Translations under genes and position numbers: made by a program
Shown here: positions 55,665 to 64,000 of the stretch, one piece after another
Layout: the number at the start of each line of letters is the position of its first letter
How positions within the stretch are numbered: the stretch's first letter is position 1
The notes under the pieces: model-generated
Told to the model about the DNA's origin: nothing
The model's input: the letters and a program-made list of their open reading frames with translations, nothing else
The model's database searches: none
NCBI GenBank assembly: GCA_011037195.1
Contig: JAAEAF010004282.1
Location: 1-64,000 of the forward strand
Source of the DNA: Triatoma infestans
Lineage: Eukaryota > Arthropoda > Insecta > Hemiptera > Reduviidae
Reading direction: 5' to 3'
Length of the DNA: 64,000 bases

Positions 55665-56579
55665 ATGTTACTTTTTTACAAAATTATAGTTTTCTTATTT
55701 AAATTGTCTATAGTGGCCGTTAAATGTGGAGAAAATCAATTAAGAACGTATAGGGGTAAGGAAGTTGATATTGAGGAGGTACCGTATACGGTGTACGTAT
55801 CGGGTGGCTGTACCGGAGCGTTAATCAAACCCCAATGGGTTCTAACAGCTGCACACTGCTTTGAAGATGCCAACTGGCGAAGTATGACTATTGGACTCGG
55901 TGCTGCAAATTGGACAAAGTCCCCATATAACATAAAAATTGAAAAAGTATATATATATCCAGATTTTGGAAAATACCCAGAAGGTGATGTGCGCCGAGTA
56001 CGTTATGATATGGCTGTAATAAAATTAGCAGTACCTGTTGTATTATCAAAATCCATACAATTATTACAATTAGAATATACACATTGGCCGGAGGACAAAA
56101 TTGCGAGGCGTTGTACATTAGCTGGATTTGGCCGTTATGCGGTCACTTACGATAGTACTGTACTGCATATGTCTACATTTGATTTTACAATGGGATGTAA
56201 TTGTATTCATGACTGGAGAATTATATGTTACACAGTTCGTAAGGATGGTGATGATTCACCTTGTTTTGGTGATTCAGGTGGTGTTGTGGTCTGTGACAAT
56301 CAAGGTATAGCTATAACATCATTTATATTACCAATGAGTTACTGTACTTATGATGATTCAGGAACAACTGAATGGTGTGGTAGCACAGATTCCATTCATT
56401 TATTTACATATATTCTCCCACATTTTGATTGGATTCAAAACTTATTACTCTATGAACCTAATACATATTTGGATAGTAAGGCCAGCACACTTACAATGAA
56501 AGGTATCAAATATTGTGGTATAATAAACTGTGTACAGCTGTTTGCTTTGTTAATAATATTTTCTTTATATTCTGGTTGA
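55665..56579 (+). CDS. S1-family serine protease F, secreted or GPI-anchored
   Basis: 304 residues from the ATG at 55,665, which aligns with the start of C; an in-frame ATG at 55,629 lies inside the upstream motif. Signal peptide, then VKCGENQLRTYRG with Arg-Thr at the activation position. In the longer numbering (from 55,629) the triad is His76 (TAAHC), Asp127 (YDMAV) and Ser216 (GDSGG). Pocket residue 189-equivalent is Ser, as in chymotrypsins, followed by Pro-Cys-Phe. The C terminus DSKASTLTMK then a hydrophobic stretch looks like a GPI-anchor signal. It is the catalytically intact sister of C. AATAAA lies at 56,581. Confidence 0.88.
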   Translation: MLLFYKIIVFLFKLSIVAVKCGENQLRTYRGKEVDIEEVPYTVYVSGGCTGALIKPQWVLTAAHCFEDANWRSMTIGLGAANWTKSPYNIKIEKVYIYPDFGKYPEGDVRRVRYDMAVIKLAVPVVLSKSIQLLQLEYTHWPEDKIARRCTLAGFGRYAVTYDSTVLHMSTFDFTMGCNCIHDWRIICYTVRKDGDDSPCFGDSGGVVVCDNQGIAITSFILPMSYCTYDDSGTTEWCGSTDSIHLFTYILPHFDWIQNLLLYEPNTYLDSKASTLTMKGIKYCGIINCVQLFALLIIFSLYSG

Positions 56580-56580
56580 T

Positions 56581-56586
56581 AATAAA
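56581..56586 (+). terminator. Polyadenylation signal of gene F
   Basis: AATAAA two bases after the stop, as in C. Confidence 0.6.
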
Positions 56587-56679
56587 AACATAAAGTTTGA
56601 TCTTTTATTTTCTGTATAAAATAAGAAAATATTGTAGGTGTTGAGACAGACATAACTATATATTTTGTGATTGGGGTCC

Positions 56680-56830
56680 ACAGAATTGGAAATCTTCTGA
56701 GATACTTTTTGTGATAGCCTGTTTCTTTTTTGTAGTTATCGAACGTTTTCTGGGCGTTCGCCGTTCATCATCATGTTTTGTTAAAACAGTGCGATAACAC
56801 AGACATGCATAGAAGAAAAGTAGTTTTTAC
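56680..56830 (-). mobile_element. Degenerate hammerhead-like repeat downstream of gene F
   Basis: Same copy as at 46,220-46,370, inherited with the duplication. Confidence 0.5.
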
Positions 56831-57050
56831 ATTGTTTTCATGGAAGTGCTTTATTATGACTTGGGCAGATTAAGAGGGAGTTATCAATACTTGAGAAAGG
56901 TCACATGTTGTGTTTAGCACTTTTGAAAGGTGTTGTATATATTGTTTCTTATAAAAATGTGAAGAACTAACAAGTGGAGATATGTAACATAAATAGTTTT
57001 TGGAAACAGATTTACACTGATAATTAATTACCCATAGGTACTATATGATT

Positions 57051-57754
57051 ATCTTTAATTGTTTTTATATAAGTATAAGAGTAACATTTAATCACGAAAT
57101 ATCACTGTGTCAATTGTTGAGTACTCTGCAATATTGAATAATAATTAAAATAAAAAGAAGAAAAATGAATTGTTAATTATCCTCAGTATTCAGCAACTGA
57201 TACAGTTATCTTTCTTGATTAAAATATTTGGGGAAAAATAATGCACCAGTGTATAGCGTGAGTTTTACTAATGTTAGAGAATATAATGAAACAGAGAAAT
57301 CAAATACTAGATTACCATGTATAAGCTTAACACTTTAATAAAATAAATACATACTTATGAGAGGGTATTGCCAAATTATACCTGTACAAATAAAAAATGC
57401 GGCCCTTAAAGATTACATAGCCTCAAATCTATGTAAATGGAATGATGGTAGTAAGCTAACAATGTAGGAAGTGCGATGTACGAGACAGGGTGATGATTTA
57501 TTAAAGTGGATGACTAAGAACACAGTATATATTCTTCAGAACGAGTGGTAATCATTTTTTGCATTGAAATATGTTGAGGTGCTACAGGTTTTAAAACAAC
57601 TCTATAGAAACTATGAGTGTGTACTCAGAGGAAATGGTTCTAACGTTCGAGTCTCGAATTAATTTCTTAACTGATATAAAAAATATATAAATTCGCCGGT
57701 TTACAAAGTACTCAATACAGATAATAATATTTTATTACGTTTGTCATAATTTTT
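57051..57754. other. Non-coding DNA, partly matching 50.45-50.9 kb
   Basis: The stretch TATTCAGCAACTGATACAG... and ATGCGGCCCTTAAAGATTACATAGCC match the flank after the lost gene near 50.2 kb. No gene. Confidence 0.45.
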
Positions 57755-58310
57755 ATGAGATCTGAGTGGACGAATGCACTAAAGCTGAGTTTTAATTATG
57801 CTTCACTCCGCGGTGTGCCAGGCGTCGGCAATCAGGCGATGCGAGATGTTGGGTTCCTCTGCCGCAAATGCGGAAGAGAGACCGAAACTCCAGCCCATGT
57901 GCTGGGAAAATGCCCGAATAACATGCTCCTCGTCATTCGCCGACACCACAATGTCAAACGTAGGGTCATCGAGTTATTAATGGAAAAAGGCTATGCATGC
58001 TATGAGGAGGTCTAATGTGTTGACACGGACGGCGCCTCAAGATAGGCAGATATAGTAGCGTTTGATAAAGACAGTCCATCTGCGTTAGTTGTCGACCCTA
58101 CGGTTAGGTATGAGAGCAACGATCCAGACCCAGCCAAGCTGATTAATGAAAAAAAGAGAGCGATTTATGAGAAGTGCGTTAACTTTCTCCAAGAAAAGTT
58201 CCTACAAGAATTTGGAAAAAGGAAGTTTGTAGTTCACGGTTTATGGTTCAGCTCTCGGGGGGGCAATCCCAGTGGCTACTGCACAATTTTTTGATAATGT
58301 CGGCATTGAC
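57755..58310 (+). pseudogene. LINE C terminus with restriction-like endonuclease
   Basis: A zinc motif (CRKCGRETETPAHVLGKC) is followed by RRHHNVKRRVIELL, then, after two in-frame stops, ADIVAFDKD...ALVVDPTVRYE and EKKRAIYEKC...VVHGLWFSSRG. This is the CCHC motif plus PD-(D/E)XK restriction-like endonuclease layout of R2/NeSL/CRE-type LINEs, distinct from all other LINEs here, which use an AP endonuclease or lack one. 5'-truncated and inactivated by stops. Confidence 0.75.
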
Positions 58311-58609
58311 AAAGGGAATTTGAGGAACAAATTATCTTGGATTCCTTGGGCATCCTCCATAACCACATCTAAGGTCATTGAGAAATTGGTTATTGAAATA
58401 GTCTTATTTAATGCCCTATGTATTGAGTTTGTGTATGTTTCATTCTTATTTCGCGTATTCTTTGCACTATTTACTTTAGTTTTGTAACGTTTGTGTCTTT
58501 TGGACTTGAGATTGTCTCATGAAGATAGATTAGTAATCTGTGTTTTTTTAGTAACTCAATGAATTTGAGCAGCCACATCGACTTGGTTTGTCTCTGTAAT
58601 CTCTACTGC

Positions 58610-58760
58610 AACCTGAAATTTCTATTATGCCCATCACCGGACAATGTGCTGTAGAGTTACCCAGGATTAGGAAATCTGAGGGCACAATGCTGGATTGAAA
58701 CCCAAGACCTCCGTGTTGCTAGTCTAGCGTGCTACCACTGAGCTAATAACTTCCTTTTGT
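58610..58760 (-). mobile_element. tRNA-derived SINE (minus)
   Basis: Minus strand: TTAGCTCAGTGGTAGCACGCTAGACTAGC, a degraded B box (GGGTTTCAATCC) and the GTCCGGTGATGGGCA body. Paralogous to the fragment at 48,655-48,710. Confidence 0.7.
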
Positions 58761-59230
58761 TTCGTCATTAGTAGAGACTCAAATTTCTAGTAGCAATTGT
58801 ATATAATGATTTTATATAGCATGTAAATACATTTAAGACAAGATGAATATACAATAGCCTATTTGGCTGCGTGGCACTAAGTTCATTAGAAAAGAAAAAA
58901 ATACTTGATGGGCAAACTTCTCACGACATTCATTTATAGCAAGTTACACAACAATAAACGGACAAATTTACATCAAAATATTTATTCTTTCACCAGTTTA
59001 TTTTTGGTGGTCTTCAATTTAGTGTAACTGGGAGAATGTGAACTTAATAAAACTCATTTTTTTGAGGACTGTTTAACCTTATCCCTGACCTAAGACTTCC
59101 TACAATGAACTTTCTGAAAAAGTTACTAATGCCCGTTTAAATGGGACATCCTGTACATAAAGCAATTTAATTATGTATATATTTTATATTAAATATATTT
59201 TCACATTTTACATAAAAAAATAGATCAAAC

Positions 59231-59236
59231 TTTATT
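59231..59236 (-). terminator. Polyadenylation signal of gene G
   Basis: AATAAA on the minus strand, about 10 bp past the stop codon. Confidence 0.5.
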
Positions 59237-59245
59237 TTCTTATTA

Positions 59246-60160
59246 TCAGTCGAAATATAAAGAAAATATTATTAACAAGGCAAACTGCTGTACACAGGTA
59301 GTTATAACACAATAATGGATATTCTTCATTGTAAGTGTGCTGGCCTTACTATGTAAATAAGTATCAGGTTCATTGTTTATTATGTCATTAAACCATTCTA
59401 AATGTGGCTGCATATGTGAAAACAAATATAAGGAATTTGCAATGTTACAACGAAGCTCTGTTTCGTTTGCATTATGCCAATTACAGTAACTGGTAGGTGC
59501 CATAAGTGATGTTACAGCTACACCTTTATTGTCACAGACCACAACACCACCAGAATCACCAAAACAAGGTGAATCATCACCATCTTGAAGAACTTTAGTG
59601 CATTTTATTCTCTTATCTTGAATACAATCACAACCTTCTGTAAAATCAAACTTGGACATATGCAGTTTTGTATTATTGTAAATATTCAGACCATAACCAG
59701 CTAATGTGCATTCTCTCTTATCTACCGGTGGCCATGGCGTTTCTTCTAATTCTAATAATTGTATATATTCTGATAATACAGCTGGGTTACTTAATTTTAT
59801 TAAAGCTATATCGTAAACTGCCTGTGTATAATATTGTACATTTTTTTCATATTCTGGATGTATATATACTTTTTTAATTCCTGTGACATATTTAGGCTTT
59901 GTCATATCTGTTGCACCAAGTCTAATTACCTTATTCCTCCAGTCTGAACCTACAAAACAATGTGCAGCTGATAGCACCCATTGTGGTTTGACTAATGCTC
60001 CGGTACACACGTATGATATGGATACCGTATAAGGTACCTTCCTAATATCAACTTCTTCACCAGCATGTGTCCTTAAGTGATGTTCTTCACATTTAACAGT
60101 TAATACAGACAATTTGAATAATAATACTATAATTTTACAATAAAATTTCATACCGAACAT
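59246..60160 (-). CDS. S1-family serine protease G, secreted or GPI-anchored
   Basis: 304 residues from the ATG at 60,160 (MFGMKFYCK), matching the start of E; the longer open frame begins without ATG and is not used. Signal peptide to VKC|EE. The propeptide ends HHLR, then THAGEEV. In the longer numbering (from 60,193) the triad is His78 (SAAHC), Asp128 (YDIAL) and Ser214 (GDSGG), all intact. Pocket residue 189-equivalent is Ser. The cysteines are complete, except that the usual loop text reads YVC before TGALV. The C terminus HSKASTLTMK then FALLIIFSLYF suggests a GPI-anchor signal. It is the intact sister of pseudogene D. Confidence 0.88.
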   Translation of the reverse strand: MFGMKFYCKIIVLLFKLSVLTVKCEEHHLRTHAGEEVDIRKVPYTVSISYVCTGALVKPQWVLSAAHCFVGSDWRNKVIRLGATDMTKPKYVTGIKKVYIHPEYEKNVQYYTQAVYDIALIKLSNPAVLSEYIQLLELEETPWPPVDKRECTLAGYGLNIYNNTKLHMSKFDFTEGCDCIQDKRIKCTKVLQDGDDSPCFGDSGGVVVCDNKGVAVTSLMAPTSYCNWHNANETELRCNIANSLYLFSHMQPHLEWFNDIINNEPDTYLHSKASTLTMKNIHYCVITTCVQQFALLIIFSLYFD

Positions 60161-60195
60161 TATTATTATTAAATAAACATTTAATATGAACACAT

Positions 60196-60204
60196 CATAT
60201 GTTT
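60196..60204 (-). promoter_or_regulatory. Shared upstream motif of protease G
   Basis: AAACATATG on the minus strand, 44 bp before the ATG. Confidence 0.5.
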
Positions 60205-60299
60205 CTTTTACCTTTGAATTTATTTAATTGTTTATCAATAAGCCTCTCGTATCATTTATTGGTTTTATTAAGCAATTAAGAATTTTTACAGTTATTTAT

Positions 60300-62480
60300 A
60301 TAATAATAATAATAATAGTAATAATAAACTTTATATATTAGAAGGGCAGAAGCCCTATACAAAGGGTTCTGTTTATAAATATTTTCAATTTACAAGTTTG
60401 AAATAAATATAAAATATAAATGTGTTGCACTGTAAATATTAATACCATAATAATAGTAAACATTCAATATAGAAAAGAAAAAGGAATAATTATTTGAAAT
60501 CAAACACAAATAAATAGCTTTTCTTTAGTTTATTTATACAGAAATGCTTCAATGTTTCTTTAAATAAAAAGAACAAATATTTTATATCTGAGGCACACAA
60601 ATTTCGAAACGCTAGAGGATAATCAAAATATATAAAGCTAGCATCAATTAGAATAAATTACAAGTAGTGGTATCAAAAAGAATAATAATACATCGGACAA
60701 GAAAACCAAATATTATATAATTCTTTTTGCTGCGGCTTTTATAAACTGAATACTGGGTTCATTCTGGGTTTATGGCATATTTGATGTGGCCAATTGTTAT
60801 TTTTTATTATAAATTTGGAGCTCAATCTGAGTTGCGCAAGAAAACTTTACAAACTAAAACGGAAGATTTAATAAGAAATAAAACTTCGGCCGTTCCTCCT
60901 AAAAGAATAAGACTGTATATATCTAGACTAAAATTTGATTTATTTGAAGCATTCTATGTCCTTTTTCTCTCAGGTAGTTGGCATACAAGTTTAAGATTTG
61001 CTTTGTCTTATTTCTCAAAAAACTAATATTCTGCTTCTAGTAGTTCTGAAATATCTATACAATCAAATGTATGACATAATTGTGAAATCCAGTTGTATCT
61101 CACATTGTTAAAACTATTGTCGTTGTAGTGGAAGAATGAAATAGAAAAATAAAGTTTTGAAAAATAGTTAAGAATATTTTATAAGTTTAAAAAATCTAAT
61201 TTTGTTAATATATTAAGTAGTGAATTTACCTTCAAAAAGAGTGTATTTACAGTCAGGTACTGTACCTGTTGGATTCATTGCTATTAGGAAAACAAAGGCA
61301 CAAATACCCGATAGGCCAACTCTTTTGTAAAAGAAAATCCCCCCCGCTAGAGAGAGCATTCCTTCGGATAGTCTGCACTCTGCCTTCTAACAAGATTGTC
61401 TGATTTCTGCTTTCAAACAACCAAGTCTGCATTCTGCTTTGAAAGCCAGAACTCTTACTTCAGAAATCGCTCTGTTAAGCTCATGCCAGATTTGCCTTTT
61501 TTTTGAGATAAACATCTGATTTATTAAGATATAATTGTGATATTTTAATATACTTTTATACTAAGATATAATATATTTATTTTAAAAACAGTGGTGATTT
61601 CTTGTTTATTACTAATACTTCTCTCTTAAATATATATACACATACAAGCCCTTTTACTAAACCGCTCGTGCTACTTACAATATGTCTACATATAACACCA
61701 CACACCAATAACATTTCATGGTGGACAAGTTTGATGAAGCAACAAAAAGGATATCTAGTGGATGACATAGTTTTTGATTTATATAGCCAATTGAGGACTA
61801 ACTTTAACAGTTTGAACTTAATATGAACGACTCCTACTTCTAAGCGGACCGTAAAATTGGGAGTATCACGCAGAAGGCCCAGCAAACTCTTGAACAAACT
61901 TGAATAACTAGTTTCTAGGCAGTCAGAATATCTGAACCCTCACACATTGGCTGCATAAAGAAAATCCCCCCCTCCCCCTAAATGATGGCATCCAGAAGTT
62001 TAATCCGAGCCTCCCAATAAAATATATGTACTAGGCTCTAGTACATGTATTTATTACAGGACTAATAGCTGTTCTTGTTTTCGCCACAGCATTTTCGGAA
62101 GCTTCCAAAAACACTCCAGATTAAGAAAACACCGTTCCCAAAAATTGTCATTTAAGTTTTTTTAAAAGTTTGCTGGGCCTTCCACATGATACTGCTGCGG
62201 TCCGCTTTGAAGTAGGAGTTGTTCATATTGAGTTCAAACTGCCACTAGATGGCATAGTAAAAATAGGATGTAACGTTGTCCAATCTAATGCCATTAAACG
62301 TTAAACACCTGGGTTTTTTCCTATGGAATTTCGCAAATCTAATTAGCTTCGTCTCATCAATATTGACACTGAGATAATTCTCCTTACAATATGTCTGTAA
62401 ACAACTGAGTTTTGCACGTAATATCGGTATAGGAGTTGGCCATAGGCAGGCGTCCTGTACGGTACTTGAATTTGTGCTCT
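60300..62480 (-). mobile_element. LINE fragment R1b, minus strand
   Basis: Paralogous to 46,661-48,640. Minus-strand text includes LLGLLRDTPNFTVRLEVG and KLLKLVLNWLYKSKTMSS at 61,577-61,897 and RT-like text to about 62,440. It lacks the 235-bp hammerhead repeat. The tail region has a (TAA)n tract at 60,301-60,319. The clade is uncertain and all frames are broken. Confidence 0.6.
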
Positions 62481-63690
62481 GTATTTAAAGCATTTCTTTA
62501 GTGGTTTTCATTGTTTTTTTTTTTATTTTAATTTTATAATTAATTTGATGAAATTAGTTGTTTATGCTGTTTGAGTGTTAAATAGATATTCGTAAATCGA
62601 AATTATTTTTCGGTTATTAATGCAGTTGTTTTAATAACTTTTATTATTGTTTCTATTGGAGTTTGGAACGAAAGTATGAGTCAGTTGGCTACTGTAAATA
62701 GTGAAGTGAGTGGTAGTGGGGATCCCATCTCTCTAATACTATTTGGCGTCTAAATAAAACTGAGCTAACTTCTTTTAATATGGATATAAATAAGGCACTT
62801 CAGCAGGTAGTAAATAGAGATATTATGAGTAGTAAAAAAGAGATAATTGACAATATAAAGCAAACAAAAAAAAGTTTTAATTCAGCAAATGAATTATGTC
62901 AAACAACAAATTATTGAATTTTCACAAAATTCCATTTCAGAATTTCATTACAATTGACAATATTCCCTTTTAAAGAATATGAAAATTTCGTTGATATACT
63001 AAAGACTGGATTTGAAAGAGGACTCTAATGGATTTAGTTTACCGACAAAAAAAAAAAAAAGAGCAAACGAAATATCCGTCAATAATTATAAAGTTTGTGT
63101 CGAATTCATTGAAAACAAAATTTTTAATTCACTCTAAACAGTGTGAAGGATAAGGCTGTGTTGTTTGAGCATAATAAAAGTGATTGAATTTACGTAAATG
63201 AATACCTGTACTTCTTGAAGTAGAGTGTACTGAATCACAGAAAAATATACAAAAAAGAGAGTTATTTGTTTAGTGTCTGGAACAGGATTGGAAAAGATGT
63301 AGTGGAATCGTTCAATGTGATTCCAGAGGTAGGTAGTAGATGTCTTGAAGAGGGCGGAAGTTAGTTTAGAGATTTTTGGAAGTTAGTGCCCAAATTATTA
63401 ACACGGAATTTATAAAAATAGACTGTATTTGTACAATAATTTAAACGTGAGTAATGGTAACTATTAACAAGAAATATTTAGAAATAAAATAGGAGATAAA
63501 TAACTAATAATTTAGAATGATTAAAATAAATGAACTAAGATGCACAACTAAGGAAATAAGTATAAATAAAAATTGTATAGGGACGCGGAAACTGCTGCTC
63601 GTATAATAATCTTGAAGATGTACTGAAGTATAATCATATAATTATTCCCTCTTCCAATGGGGCGAAGTTTATATATTAGTGTTAGCAACA
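62481..63690. other. A/T-rich DNA, possible old element start
   Basis: An ATG at 62,676 (MSQLATVNSEVSGSGD) opens a short frame resembling the start of a gag or ORF1 protein, followed after a frameshift by NMDINKALQQVVNRD, but stops soon intervene. No confident gene. Confidence 0.35.
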
Positions 63691-64000
63691 CTCACACCAA
63701 GACATCTATCTGTCCTAGTGTGCGACCTTGTGCGACCTTGGTTATTTCGGTGACCAGTGATTTAGGTCAGTGGCCAGCCATAGCGGTTGCTTGCTTTGAT
63801 GTAAAGTATTGACCCTTGGTTTTGTTTATTTGGCCGCGGCCTTGTCTTGAAGGCAGCAGCCGGCTAGGCCATAGTTATAAATTATTCTTTCTTTGTTATG
63901 TGTTGTGAAGGTTTGACATTGCTATGACCCTGCCATGTAATTACAGGTTGTTGGAAAATTCATCTCCACAGATTCTTTCTTCTCAAGAAGAGCTAATTAG
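63691..64000. other. G/C-richer end segment, possible LTR or element edge
   Basis: Contains a direct repeat of GTGCGACCTTG (63,720 and 63,730) and GGCCGCGGCCTTG. It is not identified; the window ends within it. Confidence 0.3.

Larger units (their letters stand above)
54410..57050 (+). repeat. Segmental duplication, copy 2 (protease F unit)
   Basis: Paralogous to 43,205-46,660; includes SINE, gene and 3' flank with the degenerate hammerhead repeat. Confidence 0.8.
58740..60260. repeat. Segmental duplication, copy 2 (G unit)
   Basis: Paralogous to 48,690-50,210. Confidence 0.8.

Noticed and set aside
1..64000. CRISPR arrays, operons or prokaryotic insertion sequences
   Set aside because: No regularly spaced short repeats, ribosome-binding sites or bacterial gene layout were seen; all evidence is eukaryotic.

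Overview
The window is about 70% A+T and looks like a eukaryotic, most likely insect (possibly hemipteran) genome. It has long A/T runs, intronless secreted-protease genes, one spliced C2H2 zinc-finger exon, tRNA-derived SINEs, and many LINEs plus one BEL/Pao element. No prokaryotic signals were seen. The species cannot be fixed from the sequence alone.

Layout. 1-5.2 kb: A/T-rich DNA with a fold-back repeat (0.77-1.26 kb) and the last exon of a zinc-finger gene on the minus strand. 5.5-7.7 kb: decayed jockey-like LINE. 8.3-9.2 kb: protease gene A. 11.6-16 kb: a near full-length but broken jockey-like LINE. 16.9-22.2 kb: a complete-length, frame-broken I-like LINE with a 13-bp target duplication and a TAA tail. 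22.5-25.2 kb: a third jockey-like LINE that has lost its endonuclease. 25.9-26.8 kb: protease gene B. 28.3-36.0 kb: a BEL/Pao retrotransposon with two similar LTRs. 36-43 kb: satellite-like repeats, SINEs, a truncated I-like LINE and a deleted mariner. 43-62.5 kb: a repeatedly duplicated protease array with members C(+), D(-, pseudogene), E(-), F(+) and G(-), interrupted by LINEs, SINEs and a recent fold-back insertion.

The host genes of interest are seven related, single-exon S1-family protease genes (A-G). The intact ones have a signal peptide, a very short propeptide, an atypical activation site (Arg-Thr where Arg-Ile is usual), a non-trypsin S1 pocket, and a C-terminal tail resembling a GPI-anchor signal. 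C keeps an open frame but has lost two of three catalytic residues; D is decayed. All share a CATATG-type (A: CATGTG) motif about 40-70 bp upstream of the ATG. The flanks suggest the 45-60 kb array grew from a divergent minus/plus gene pair, and that one plus-strand copy was deleted near 50.2 kb.

The most unusual non-coding feature is a dispersed repeat family whose core matches a type I hammerhead ribozyme (CTGANGA, a GGGC/GCCC hairpin, GAAA, an ACCGGT-like stem III, cleavage site GTC or GTT, CATC/GATG stem I). One 235-bp copy (47,184-47,418) has a 13-bp target duplication and an empty paralogous site, so it moved after the local duplication. Hammerhead motifs are known in Penelope-like elements, so this family is probably Penelope-derived. 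All statements come from reading the sequence; no searches were run.
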